Below, one piece after another: positions 47,860 through 59,029 of a stretch of DNA of 64,000 bases. The first letter of the stretch is position 1; each line of letters opens with the position of its first letter. Under the pieces are notes generated by a model that searched no databases, was not told the origin of the DNA, and worked only from the letters and a program-made list of their open reading frames with translations. This DNA comes from Cycas panzhihuaensis (lineage: Eukaryota > Cycadophyta), in assembly GCA_023213395.1 (NCBI GenBank), contig CM041465.1:87179741-87243740 (forward strand), given 5' to 3'. The translations under genes and the position numbers were made by a program.

Positions 47860-48310
47860 CTACTAGGATTTAATGTTCACTCATATCCCTCTACATATTT
47901 ACCGACGGCTAAGTCGCAGAACCCGCACCTTTCCGCCACCGCTGGATCCTTTCACCCCCTCGGGATCGATTTCACGTGCTCTGGTATCTTCCTCCTTGAG
48001 GCAACCAATAACGGCGAGTACACTACTGCTATTGAAGCCCTTACCGATGCTCTCCACTTCCATCACGGACCCATTGTGTTACTCTGCGATTCTCAAGTTG
48101 TGGTGTCCCATCTCACCTAGGTTTACCAGGTGTGATACCCTCACCTGAGAACCCTCGCTTCAGCCACCAGATCTCTCTTGGCCTGCTTTTCGTCAATTGA
48201 TATTCAGCACATCCATCGGGACCTCAATACTAAGGTAGACAGTCTCGTCTATCTCATCCTCGAGCATTGCCTCCCCCTTTTTAGCGACCACCTTTGAGGC
48301 TTGCCTGGCC
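47860..48310 (+). pseudogene. Additional RNase H relic (Tat-type second RNase H)
   Basis: A frame downstream of integrase reads SGIFLLEATNNGEYTTAIEA (47983-48042) and LLCDSQVVVSHLT (48078-48116). After stops it continues with YPHLRTLASATRSLLACFSS, IDIQHIHRDLNTKVDSL (48190-48250) and LEHC. The NNxxEY glutamate, the CDSQ aspartate and the terminal aspartate (KVDSL) of the RNase H site remain. The first DG-type box is not recognisable upstream. This layout matches the second RNase H acquired by plant Tat elements, thought to supply the activity the RT-linked domain lost. Here it is separated from integrase by the antisense frame. Confidence 0.8.
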
Positions 48311-48553
48311 AGCCCGTGCCTGAGTCTCTGGTCGCCTTTAGTCTGATGTGCTTGTTTAGTTTGTTGGGTGCCCTCCTATCACTCGTTGCGCTTCGGCAAC
48401 GGGGGCATCCCCTTCATTAGCTTCCTTCACTTGCAGGTTGATGTTTAGACGACGCGTAGGCAGCCCCTATGTTGTCCTCATCTTCGTCTCCCTTGTCCAC
48501 GCGTTCCGCCACGATACTCGCCGACACCCTTGGTCCATATGTTGTTCACATTT

Positions 48554-48555
<2 letters not shown>

Positions 48556-48629
<74 letters not shown>
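48556..48629. repeat. Dinucleotide microsatellite (TA)n
   Basis: About 37 TA units. Open frames through it with Ile-Tyr runs are artefacts. Confidence 0.95.
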
Positions 48630-48631
<2 letters not shown>

Positions 48632-49212
48632 TGATAGTTTTGGTTGTCAGCATTTGCCATCACACCACGCTTACGGCGGTGAGGCTTTGCTTGCCCGAGG
48701 CGATGTTTCCCAGCTGCAGGGAATGGACTCAAGACACTTCGACTTAGGTAAGCCTAGGTATATATTTCTGCTTCTCGCTTTACTCTTGTTTAACTAAGAT
48801 TGTTTAGTGTAGACTACTTGACGTATGCTTGCCTGACATTTGTATGTTTGCATTATCTTCCTGCTTGATCACTTTGCATGTGCTTACTGCACGTCTTTCA
48901 GCCTATGACGACTCACAGAGGGGGTATTCTTCAGTGAATGCTACACCCCATATGGCACACTGCCACCCACTTCGTCTCCACGGCCCCTCGAGATACCTCG
49001 GCCAATCGTGTTCGCCCTTTTTACGACACCCTATTGATGTTGCAGTCTCTTCCAAGTCTGATTGAATCCTTGTTTGAGACCCAGTTCACTTTCTTGGCCA
49101 CTTGTCCATCACCTGAGTACTCCCCCCAGTTGTTTCCAGCCTTGATTTGCCCTCTATTTAGCTCCAAACCCTAGTTTTAGCCTTAATTTTATTCCCAGGC
49201 TCGTACAGCTAT

Positions 49213-49256
49213 AAACTTAGTGGTACCGTAATCTTTGCCACGGTATCGCGAAGTTT
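49213..49256. repeat. Imperfect palindrome related to the 46841 palindrome
   Basis: AAACTTAGTGGTACCG and CGGTATCGCGAAGTTT pair over 13 of 16 bases across a 12-base spacer. A second stem CCACGGTA...TACCGTGG overlaps it (49238-49263). Confidence 0.6.
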
Positions 49257-50223
49257 ACCGTGGTGCGACTGTTTGAAAAAGTTTTTTAAAATCACGTGAC
49301 AGTTCCCACTTTTTTGGCAGAACTGCTGCGTGGCACCTGCGTATTTGAACTGCCCTGAGATCCCCAACGTTCACTTACAGTGACCAGGGGATAAAACCAA
49401 GAGACTCCTTCATTTTCAGATCTTCTTAGCTCATTTTTACAGAAAACTCCACTAATTTCTTCACAAAAAACTACTGCAGAACCAAGACTCTCGATTCTTT
49501 GCTCTTCACCGAGACCATTCATCTCTCATGCTCAAGAACAACAAGCTCAACATCTTTTTGCAGGTCCACAAAGTTGAAAGAGGGATACTTCTCAAGGTCT
49601 TCAAAAAAACAAGCCACCAAAGGGCCCCAAATCACCAGGATTTTTTATACATTGGTCTCCTCCTCTAAACCTGCCATCAAACCTTGCTAAGTGCTGGTTT
49701 TTCCTACTATTTTTCTAGCAAATGCATACTTCTTCTCCTCCCTACAAGGTACTCTACTTGTTTACTTCGTGATTTATGCCTCTTTTTTTATAGTTTTTAT
49801 GAATAAATACTTGTTGTATTTACTTTCTTGATTCCCTACTTAGTTTGTTACAGGATCTTAAGATTTAAAGATTGTAGTGCTTCCCCTTATAGTCTTGCAA
49901 GCCTGCCTTAAGGTGGTTGTGCAGAGGGGGTTACATAAAGGAAATTTGAGGGAGAAAGGCAGGGCCAGTCCCCCTTACAGACCTTCTCTCCAAGGGTCCA
50001 AACCCTTATTTCCTTTCCCCCTGCACCTATTGCCTCTCTTAAAGCTTGGCTAGAGACTTGGGAACCTACTCCCAAATCTGAACCAGTGTTGGTAGCCCCT
50101 TGCCACGCTGGTTCCAGCCCCTTATTCATTGGTTTTGGGCACCTCATAAGCCCTAAAACCGCTCTTCGTTTGCTTACAACTCGCAACCCATCCACTTAGA
50201 CGATTTGTTGCCCGTAGCACTTC

Positions 50224-51287
50224 ATCCTTTGGGCGCGCTTGCCTACTTTCCCTTCACTTTTTCCTTCGCACTGTTTGCTGCCCCATGTTATTCCTGCAAG
50301 TTCGTTCTCCTTTCTCGAGGCTAAATGGAGACTTTCCATGGGTGAGTTAGCCATCCCGAGGCTATACTCTTGTTTTGGGTGTCATTTGCGATGATTGTTT
50401 GCAGAAATCTTATTGGAAGTTGTTTTAGTAAATAATATGCACATGTTTAACTTAATTTGATTCTGTTTTTCTTGGGTTTAGATATATATATACTAGATCT
50501 ATTTTGTGGCCCCTCTTCCAAGAGGGAGAAACTTGCTTGTTTGATTGACAAGATCTCACGTTTGTGGAGTTGCGTATGAGATAAACCTATTTGCAAGTTA
50601 GTTCCATATTTGTTGCTTTTCGTTATTTTCCGTCATTTGCTGTTCACTTTTTGCATACATTGGGGAGGTAAGCTAGCCCCTCTTCGGTCGTTCACGGCAT
50701 CCATTGCCGATCGGTTTTGCGTGTGCAACAAGTGGAGCAGGAAGGCGCGGGAAGCGAAGAGACGCATAGTGCTCCGTTCAGACACCGGTCCAGGTATTTT
50801 TCTTACCCTTACGTATTTTCCTTATAGTGTTGTTCTTTGTGCACATGCTTGCTTGTTAAGAAACACATAGGGAACTGAAAAGAGGAAAAGAACACATACT
50901 TGCACTTTACGCATCTTTTATTTAGCGGTTAATCTATTACACTTAGATAGTTCATTTTGAACTAGAACTAGCCACACCTTGCTCTCTTGACCAGCCTACA
51001 CCTAGACACCACATTACACATACATCCCCCGCACGTGTTGCCTTCTCACCTCCTCGAGAAGATGCAACTTGCTAGGCTCTTTCCTCCTCTTCCCGGCCAT
51101 CCGAGAGGTAGGAAGGCCTCGCCCTTTGTGACTACTTAGTAGCAACCAGGTACCTCTGCAGGTCCCGAATCCGTGCTCCGGCGCACGGACACCCTGCGAG
51201 GTGAGTCCTTGTTGTTTAGCCTAACCTAGCCTTGCGTAACCCATTTCTTGCTAAACGTAGGGATACCACCCTATAAGCAGCGTTTCA
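50224..51287 (+). repeat. 3' LTR of the gypsy element (visible part)
   Basis: It matches the 5' LTR throughout and ends GCGTTTCA, after which copia coding sequence begins. The true left boundary lies further left but cannot be fixed, because the matching part of the 5' LTR is in the gap. Confidence 0.85.
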
Positions 51288-51640
51288 CTGTTGCAACTTC
51301 ATATGAGGCATTTTGGTTAAGGAAGTTACTTGTATATTTTAAACTTTTTTAGGATGAGCCTATACAATTATTTTGCGATAATCAAAGTGCAATTCAATTA
51401 TTAAATAATATAATATTTCATTCTAGGACAAAGCATGTCTAGGTATATTATCATTTCATTCAAGAACAAGTGCAGAGTAAAACAATTAAATTGCTATAAT
51501 GTTTAATAAATAATCAACTTGTATATATTTTTACTAAAGTTTTAAGTCGTGGGAAATTTGAAAGGTTCAAGAAGCTTTTGTTTATTAAAGATAATAAATT
51601 ATACATTATGAGGGCATGACAAAGTAATGTGTATTTCATT
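51288..51640 (+). pseudogene. Copia pol 3' end (RNase H), interrupted by the gypsy element
   Basis: The frame reads ATSYEAFWLRKLLVYFK (51294-51344), then CDNQSAIQLLNN (51379-51414), FHSRTKHV and HFIQEQVQ, then FTKVLSRGKFERFKK. These are the classic C-terminal RNase H landmarks of Ty1/copia polyproteins (EA.WL..LL, CDN.SAI.L..NP..H.R.KH). Stops at about 51348 and 51438 show decay. The frame starts right at the gypsy LTR end, so the N-terminal part must lie left of the element, in or beyond the gap. Confidence 0.88.
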
Positions 51641-52064
51641 AATAAAGTGTAATATTTATAATATTCTTTATGTTGGATTAATTAATGAGAGGATTAGTTA
51701 CTCCCATATAACTTTTCCAACTCCTCAATTCTCTCCATACATCAAGGAGTGAATCAATGTTCTTTAGAAAAATTCAAACTATGTGTTTGAAGGGTGATTG
51801 CATTGGAGATTTTGGAATAGTGTTGAGCATGTGTTATAGGTGATATAATAAAAATTATTTTTTTATCTTTTTTATTGCAATCTCATTATTCTCATTTGCT
51901 CTTGCTTCAATTTACAATGCAGTCCTAATTTCTTTAAGAATGATAATGCTCTTTTAATAATAATTTTTTTGGTTAAATTTGGTTTACTAATTTTATATAA
52001 TAAAATCTTCCATTCTTTCTAAGTTTATATATTAAAAATATACTTGATTAAATATGAATGGGAG
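51641..52064. other. AT-rich sequence, possible copia LTR remnant
   Basis: After the copia RNase H a purine-rich ATGAGGGCA is followed by TGACAAAG, and later by TGTTGGATTAATTAATGAG, either of which could start a 3' LTR. No second copy is available for comparison. Confidence 0.35.
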
Positions 52065-53045
52065 ATTTGTGTATATATGTGTACGCATGTAAAAACAAAG
52101 ATCATATATTCTTTCACCCTTTTTTGTGATAAAGGTTTCTAATATTATATAATATCTTATCTTATTATATTACATTATACTATATTACATTATATTATGT
52201 TACTTTATATTATATTTTATGGTATTGCATTATATTCTATATTATTGGTCATAATTATGTTAATGTAAATTAATACTTTCTTAATAATTATATATTTTCT
52301 CTATTTATAAGCGTCAATGATGTGAAACTCCATTTTTTCACCATAGTTCATATTAATATAATAATATATCATGATAATTACTTGTGATAAATTCAATCTA
52401 GATAGATTAAAAAGAGGGAAAAAACTTGTTTTAAATTTCAACTTGATTATGCATGCAACATGTTATGGCCACTTAGAAATGGTTTCATTCAAGCTACATG
52501 CCATAACAACCACCTCCTACACCTTATTTTTAGTACATATTTGTATTTTCTTAAAACTCTAAATTGAAAAGTTCCACGAACATATCTTTATTATATAAAG
52601 AATTCCTTTACTAGTGTTTCATGTCTATGTTGTGCTTTTGTAAATGTTTTGAACATGTAAACATTTGGGGGCGGACGTGTTGAACACACATTTAAATTTA
52701 AGGAATGGCTTAATCACATCTAATGCTTTCTTCACCTCTAAAATCGTACCACTCCACCGACCATACATGTTGTACATGTTTACTTTTGACCCACTAAACT
52801 TAGAAACGTAAAGTCGTGGACACCCTAAATTGGTAAAAGTAATTAAAAAATAAAAAACCGAGATTCCATCGAGAAAAGACAAGGATTAGGGTTATACATG
52901 TGATTAGGAAAAACAGAGGATGTCTCTAAATTCGAGGGTAGTCTTTACAGGAGGAGAAGGGTTAAGTAGTGGGTTGTTGTGGCATGTGGTCTGTAGTCAT
53001 GGGGAATGGGAGCAGAAGGAAGCCTCCCATTTCCATGGCCTCATA
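52065..53045 (+). repeat. Dispersed segment, inverted copy of 24880-25967
   Basis: It aligns on the plus strand with the reverse complement of 25967-24990. Landmarks are GTGATAAAGGTT (52127), AATACTTTCTTAA (52273), CCATTTTTTCACCATA (52330), GGCCACTTAGAAAT (52466) and GGCATGTGGTCTGTAGTC (52981). After 53045 the similarity ends. A minus-strand frame at 52625-52882 has no recognisable domain. Confidence 0.75.
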
Positions 53046-53620
53046 AGAGAGAAGAAATAAAAGAAAATTGAATTTGTATGGTGGTAGATGGCCTCATGAG
53101 AGAGAGGGATTGATTAAAGTGGCATTGATCATACTTTTCTTATTGAAAAGATAACAATGGAGCTAGATCAATAACCCTAGCTCAAAGACAACTAAATTAT
53201 TTATCTAATTGGAAGAGCCATGCAGAAAGAAATTAAGATCAACTAGAAACTCAATTAGTTGCTATTAAAGCTAATTTAACATTACTTCTTCAAAAGAAAC
53301 AAGAGTAAAGAAAGAGCAAGGAAAACCTTATTTCAACTTCTATAATGAGTTTTAGATTAAAAAACCATTTTTTTCGATTTCAGCACAACTTGATCTAGCT
53401 TTACTCTCAGATGTTGAAGAACCTTGAAAGTCTTTTCTAAATTTGCTACAAAAAATAACATAAATAATGTTGATTTAAAAGAAAAAATTCAACATGACAG
53501 AACTTATTTTAAGCTTGGCCTTAAATTATTCTTAGTAAATATTAATGACTTTACCCTAGATTTGGATGATTTATAAAATCTCGTCGATTCTCTTTAGACT
53601 TGGATTGGAAGTGTCTAAAT
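53046..53620 (+). other. Left part of an older decayed element interrupted at 53621
   Basis: Weak open text from about 53155 reads like a coiled coil (LAQRQLNYLSNWKSHAE), followed by fragments with stops up to the insertion point. It probably continues at 59401 after the inserted LTR element. Nothing in it allows a firm family assignment. Confidence 0.35.
53616..53620. repeat. Target-site duplication, left copy (TAAAT)
   Basis: TAAAT directly precedes the 5' LTR and recurs at 59396-59400 directly after the 3' LTR. Confidence 0.75.
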
Positions 53621-53997
53621 TATTGGGGTTAATGATCATTGCCCCACTCCCACTTTTCACACATGTGAGTGCACACTCCACTCCCACTTTTCACACATGT
53701 GAGAGCACACATGTGAAGGTAAACCAGAAAAGGTTAAAGTTGATTTGAGTTAAGTTGTTAAGTTATGTAATATTACATTGTTGTTTGAATTTTAGGGGTT
53801 GAGGTGTTTCCCTCTTTTTCTAAATTATATATTTGGAGGGGTGTGCAATCTTGGTGTCTTTAGACAATGCCTATATTGAAAATTTGTTATGTACTCACTC
53901 AAAGATGGATTGAATACAAAGGCTTATTGTGTTTATGCTACAATATTTTGATTATTTGATTATGTTCTGCTTTGTCTCCATCATTTTTACTCTTTCA
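53621..53997 (+). repeat. 5' LTR of the gene-fragment element
   Basis: It starts TATTGGGGTTAATGATC (TG decayed to TA) and ends TCTTTCA. It contains an internal duplicated phrase CACTCCCACTTTTCACACAT and a TATA-like AATTATATATTTGG. Confidence 0.85.
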
Positions 53998-53998
53998 T

Positions 53999-54016
53999 TT
54001 AGTATCAGAGCTTAGA
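53999..54016 (+). other. Primer-binding site (initiator Met tRNA type)
   Basis: TTAGTATCAGAGCTTAGA matches the TGGTATCAGAGC consensus except for decay at the first bases, and lies one base after the LTR. Confidence 0.7.
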
Positions 54017-54911
54017 TTGCTAGTTTGTTGCACCTTCATTTGAAGTTTTTTTTAAAGGATAAAGAAGATTCATTAGCATCTGAAGCAGATCTACTCACAA
54101 CAAGTCAATATTGGTTATATTCATTTTCTGTAAAGTTTATTAGCAACTTCTTGTATTATTTTTTATCAGAGATCTAATTATTCTTGATTTATTCTTGTAA
54201 AATAACACATATTTTCATAGATCTGTGCATAAGCACATCTGCAATCAACAAATATTCAAGATTTCATCACTCTATGAAGTTTTATTAACAAGTTTTACAT
54301 ATTTTATTAAATATTTAACAATTTCTAGTGTATTTTGTCTATTTATTCAATATTTTTTTTAGATCTATGTAATATTTGGTGCATATTCAGCTTAAAAAGT
54401 TTCCTAGAGAAGTTATACTACAGGTTTTATTGTCTATTCACTATTTTTTTCATGTTTTGGCAAATGGTCAGTTGATAACTATTTATGTGATCTAGCTCCC
54501 CATACATCTGGCAAAACTGTTGCATATGACTACTTGTTGGAATCCTGACAAGCCGATCTATCTACTGGAAAAATTTGGCAAAACTGCTGCATATGATTGC
54601 TTGTTGGAATTTTATCAAGCCGATCTGTTTACTGGAGAAATCGGTTCAAAGTTTCGCCTTATGTGGAAGAAGATCTTGTCCTTGGAAGTCAATTTGCTAC
54701 AAACCTGTTACAGTTGCATTACCAGGTTCTTCGTATTTTTTCTATTTAGATATAACTATATATATATATTTCTTATTTATTTGATATATCTTCTTCAATA
54801 TATTTATAAGATTTGGAATTGTCTATTGTGTTTGATTTGGATCTGATATTTATATCTCTATATATATTTCTCTACATATTTATGTGAATCAATTGTGTTT
54901 GTTTGCAATTC
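54017..54911. other. Element leader, no gene recognised
   Basis: AT-rich. A phrase GGCAAAACTGTTGCATATGA near 54512 recurs as GGCAAAACTGCTGCATATGA near 54576, each followed by TTGTTGGAA and AGCCGATCT, so a unit of about 65 bases is tandemly duplicated. A 108-codon plus-strand frame crosses it without a domain. Confidence 0.55.
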
Positions 54912-55195
54912 TTACGACCTGGAAAGGTCAGCAATGCTCTTGAAGTGTATCTTAACAGAAATTTTATCATCAACAAAAATTTCATTAACAGGAACCCACA
55001 TGAACATGTCCTTAGCCTTCACCTCATTGATGTTCTTCATCCTCTTATTTTTTTAGCTTGTAAGTAATCTATAGAGCGTGTTTTGGACTCTTTCTTCTGC
55101 ATGTTACCGCAAATCCTCTTATAATCCAAACCATTGAACTCATCTGTCTCCCCCTGACTCCTCTTCTTTTGTGATTTAACTTGGTCACTCGCCAT
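54912..55195 (-). pseudogene. DUF538 protein gene fragment (captured, antisense)
   Basis: The minus strand opens MASDQVKSQKK at 55195 and reads open for about 55 codons. After a one-base frameshift at an A-run near 55045 it continues INEVKAKDMFMWVPVNEIFV (about 55032-54973), then DDKISVKIHFKSIADLSRS before a stop at 54914. The VKxKxxxxWVPVxEIxVDD...KIxFKS...LSRS pattern is the conserved C-terminal half of plant DUF538 proteins, small proteins of unclear biochemical role linked to stress responses. The family is usually about 140-170 residues; here the middle is missing. Its direction is opposite to the carrying element. Confidence 0.68.
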
Positions 55196-55888
55196 CGCTG
55201 AGCCCTAACTCCTATAAGGGCCTTCATCCTATTATTGAATTATTTGAAGTACGACATCCCAAGTTTATGATTCAGAATAGGCCAGGTCATATATCGGCTA
55301 TTCATTATCACCTGGAGACTGGCCTTCAAATGCGACTAATCTAACAGTTGCATTCGATAATCGTGGAAAGCATCGCAACCCTCAGGTTGAGTGTATTGAA
55401 GTCTAGGTTTTAGTGATTATAGCTTGCCACACCTTCCGTTGAGTTAAACGTTTTATCGCTTTCAATGGTATTGGAAAATCATATATAATTTGTTACGGAA
55501 TACTTACGATACAAACGTGATTCTGATAGTTAAACTAATTCTGCATCTGTAACCCAAATGCATCAAAAGAGATGATACAAGTGTCACACAAGTAATCACT
55601 GCACCATAAATACCACACACAACACATATATAGCAATTCATCGTCAAAGTATACCGTGTCCCAGTAATACTAAACTAAATCCTTACATACTCTCCATGAA
55701 TGCATGAGCTTTGATCGTCTGTCATTTGACGCCTATGAGAGAGTGTTGAACATACAGTACTCACCGGTGAAATACATATGCAAGGCACAGAACTCATACA
55801 GTATGCCCAACAACATCTTGGCAACTCCTGCTACGGTGAAAAACATACGCAAGGCATGCCATTCTGTCTACAGTCCCTTTAGATTACC
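55196..55888. other. Possible further captured sequence, not recognised
   Basis: This part has a more balanced base composition than the surrounding AT-rich interior, which hints at gene origin. A 65-codon plus-strand frame (55704-55901) runs into the LRR fragment but shows no known domain. Confidence 0.35.
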
Positions 55889-56041
55889 GAGAATCATCTG
55901 AGTGGACACATTCTATTGTTCCTCTCCAACTGCACTGCTCTCTTTGAATTGGGTTTGTACAACAACCATTTGATGGGAACGATTCCTGTGGAGTTGGGCA
56001 TCAGGCTTTTTAATCTGCAATTACTCTCTCTGTGGAAAACC
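55889..56041 (+). pseudogene. Leucine-rich-repeat receptor gene fragment (captured, sense)
   Basis: About 50 codons read ENHLSGHILLFLSNCTALFE, then LGLYNNHLMGTIPVELG and LFNLQLLSLW. This is two successive extracellular LRRs of the plant receptor-kinase type (LxxLxLxxNxLxGxIPxxLG, with the SNCTxL phrase of the XI/XII groups). No signal peptide, transmembrane segment or kinase domain is nearby, so it is a small exon fragment. Similarity stops abruptly after 56041. Confidence 0.75.
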
Positions 56042-58336
56042 ATAAGGGATATCGCAGTCGCAGCTCTGAAGCATTCTCCACCAAATCGTTGTTCAGCAGC
56101 CGCCTTCACCAGTTTTGCTGATCAATTTTTGATCATTTTTTTATTAAGATTTCATCATTTTCTTCTTCCGTTAATCGTTGGTTATCAAGCAATTATTTCG
56201 TTATATTTCAATTTTTATTTTTTTATAAAGTTTTTAAAAATTAAATTATATTGTGTATAATTTGAAATCTGCATGTAAAGGGTACCAACCCCCTTTAGTC
56301 TTAGTCCCCAGTCACCTACATCTTCTACATGACCTTTTGGCTCATTGCTAAAGGGGTCTCTTAACTTTACAATTATTTTTCTTTTTCTTTTTTTAAAATT
56401 TTCATTAAAACATAAGGTACCTAGCTAATTTTTGCCATATCTCTTGATTGGAGTATTAGTTTCTGACGAAACCTATCCCGTTGAGTCCATAATTTTTTGA
56501 GGTATAATTTCGAATGGTTATTTGCCATATTCAGAGTTAATTTCACCTATTTTTAATCAGTTTAAAGTTAATTAATTTTTTTCAACACCTTTTGAATTAT
56601 TATTGTAAAATTCTTTTTTTATCAGATTATACTCTATCACCGAGAGATTATTTTTTACCCAGATATACTTTGTATCAATGTATTTTCAGCAAACTTCATC
56701 ACCATCTACTCATTTTATTTTTTAGGATTTGTTTTAATCATTATTTTAATCGGTGAAAAGTAATACTTTAGTATTTTTTAACATATTTACATAAAAAGTA
56801 CTACTTATATTTTCAGTTGTATCTCTTCAACTGGAAATCAGATTTTCAAACCGTAAGATTCGTTGGAATCCTGATTTAGAGCACTACTTCCTGAAGGTAT
56901 CTTTTACTTGATTTGACTAATTATCTTATAGGTTTGAGCATGTAAAATTTGACCTTAATTTTATTGGCTATTTTATTAACCTTGACATAACACTCTTTTA
57001 CAGTTTCTTTAATGTTTCAAGTTTCATATCTCAGAATTGAGTATCGTCTGATTCTGGTAAAAGATTTTTTAGAGATATACAATTTTAAGTTATTTTTATT
57101 TCATTTTGAATCTATTTTGCATGTTCTCTAAGCTATCAAATTTGAGATACATAACAACTTTCAATTTATCATTATTACATACTTTTATATATTATTTTTT
57201 AAAGTTTTTAACTGAAAAGTATATTAAATAGCTCTCTAAACTATATTTGATCATTTTATATTATTCTACAAGTTTTTTGCTAGCATTTCATAATATTTTG
57301 AGCCGTAGGGTTCCATTAAACCTCAAAAGGAGGACTATATCTTTGGTACATTAAATCTTGACTTACAGGAGCATGTTTTCAAAACGGTCAGTTTCGTTGA
57401 ATAGGTGTTTCATTGATCTTCAAATTGGTATAATTTCATCTTATTTTGATATTATTTAGTACAACTTTAACGCTGCTCAATTTGAACATTCAAGATATCC
57501 CAACAAGCTTGTCTTCTAAACCTTTTTTAAGGAGTTCTTTATTTTATTTCTTATTGATCACTTATAATATATGTTTAAGGCTTTCATTTGACTTTCATAT
57601 AGCCTTTTTTAAATTGATTTGTAGCATAAATTGATCATATACATCTAAAGCAAGTGATAAGCCAACCGGTCCTGCAATTCAAAACATGTACAATTCATTT
57701 TTTGTTGGAAGTTTCTTGTTCATCTTTTATCTTTCTAAAGTGAAAATATATATATATATTTTAAATTTTCAGCATTATATGTATCTTCATCAATACAAAA
57801 AGATTTCTTGCATTGAAAAAGAAAGTCATTCTTTGCTCAAATTGAGTGCTTATTTATTTAAAAAATTAAAAAGCTTAGAATTTTTTTCTATTATTCTTTA
57901 TCTAAACATTTATTTCAGATATGCATGATTAAAAGATCTTAGTTACTTTCCAAATTTACTTATATATCCATTATATTTCAAAGTATATCTGAAATGCATA
58001 TTTCAAAATATATTCTAAAGACATACACTTATTAAAAGATTTTTTTCTATTTATCATTATTGGAAAGTTCATTCACTTGTTACACTTATAAAAGTTGCAT
58101 CTAGTCAATAATATGTTTTACTTTCCAAAGGCATTTTTTACTTTCAAGGGCATTGTGATTACTTGTATAGTTCTTTCAAATAGTATATTTGAAATTATAT
58201 AAATTTATTGATTTACTAAGTTCTTTGACTCCTTCTAAAGGCACACATTTTGTTGAGAAATACAAAAAGTTCATCATTTTTTATTATGTACTAAAGTTTC
58301 TATACAAATGGCAATCAATTTAAATAAAATATAATT
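56042..58336. other. AT-rich element interior, no gene recognised
   Basis: Long T-rich and A-rich stretches without coding signal. Short open frames here (for example 57446-57634 and 57686-57928) have extreme AT codon content and no domain. Confidence 0.6.
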
Positions 58337-58950
58337 ATTTATATTTGATGACCATAATTTTTCACAATGGTATAAAATGATACAAAATTATTTTATTACA
58401 AATGATCTTTGAAAATACTTACAAGATAGATATGACTTTAATATTAAAGAAGACATTAAAAACGATAATGAAGCCTTAGCCTTACTATTTTGCACTATAG
58501 ATGATAATATTTTTTCTAAAGTTTGTGAAATGATAACTTCCAAATCGGTATGGGACACCTTGGATTTCATTTATGAGGGAGAAATCATCAATGTAAATGA
58601 ATTTAACATTGATATTGTTGAGCATGTGAGATAGGTACCACATCAGGTTAATTGTGATGGAAAGACCAAGGAGGAAAATTTAAGTCAAATGCATGATCAT
58701 TTTATTGCACGAGAAGCTGATCCTCCATTTGAGGGGGAGAAATTTTACGATATGATAGTTACTCACGACACAAAGACTTCAGAAGATAAAGTCAAAGTTT
58801 TAGAAGATAAAGTTATAGTTGCATCCATTCACCTTTATTCAAATCAAGTTATATTTAATTGGAGATTTTTTGAACCACTCAATAGTAAAGAGGCACACTT
58901 TGCTAAAAGGATGAGGCGAATTAATAATGATCAAACTAAAAGATAAATTT
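58337..58950 (+). pseudogene. Gag-like relic next to the 3' LTR
   Basis: The first part resembles the UBN2/DUF4219-type gag of copia elements: FDDHNFSQWYKMIQNYF (58347-58397), ALALLFCTIDDNIFSKVCEM (58472-58531) and TSKSVWDTLDFIYEGE (58542-58589). The second part, from 58689, reads DPPFEGEKFYDMIV and VIVASIHLYSNQV, closer to a gypsy-type gag core. The two may be a chimera or my misreading of one degenerate gag. A gag-like frame at the 3' end of an element is out of the normal order, which fits a rearranged non-autonomous element. Confidence 0.45.
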
Positions 58951-59018
58951 TCAATGTCTTTTTCAAATTCAAGTTGTACAAGTTTAAATAGAAGATAAAG
59001 TTGTTCGTGATGACCATT

Positions 59019-59029
59019 AAAGGAAAGAA
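59019..59029 (+). other. Polypurine tract
   Basis: AAAGGAAAGAA lies directly before the TGTTGGGG start of the 3' LTR, the place where plus-strand DNA synthesis is primed. Confidence 0.75.

Larger units (their letters stand above)
48311..50223. other. Noncoding 3' region before the LTR (includes the unresolved LTR start)
   Basis: It contains a (TA)n tract at 48556-48629, a hairpin-like segment at 49213-49256 and no recognised gene. The 3' LTR must start somewhere at or before 50223. Purine-rich candidates for the polypurine tract are GCAGAGGGGG near 49920 and GAGGGAGAAAGGCAGGG near 49948, but without the 5' LTR start I cannot choose. Confidence 0.5.
36298..51287 (+). mobile_element. Tat/Ogre-like Ty3/gypsy retrotransposon with antisense PMD frame and second RNase H
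   Basis: A decayed element of about 15 kb. In order it has the 5' LTR (start hidden by the gap), a PBS TGGCGACCATATTGGGGA, gag, aspartic protease, RT, RNase H and integrase. An antisense PMD-type frame, an additional RNase H, a noncoding tail and the 3' LTR follow. The PBS type, the long spacer after integrase, the antisense extra frame and the second RNase H are hallmarks of the Tat lineage (Ogre, Grande and relatives). It is inactive because of many stops, frameshifts and an integrase Glu-to-Lys change. It lies inside an older copia element that continues at 51288. Confidence 0.9.

Noticed and set aside
47319-47873. 184-codon plus-strand frame before the second RNase H
   Set aside because: No domain, and its first part is antisense to the better-supported exon; likely chance.
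48438-48797. Frame of about 120 codons with Ile-Tyr repeats
   Set aside because: Produced by the (TA)n microsatellite.
49915-49970. A definite polypurine tract for the gypsy 3' LTR
   Set aside because: Two purine-rich candidates exist and the 5' LTR start is hidden by the gap, so neither can be chosen.
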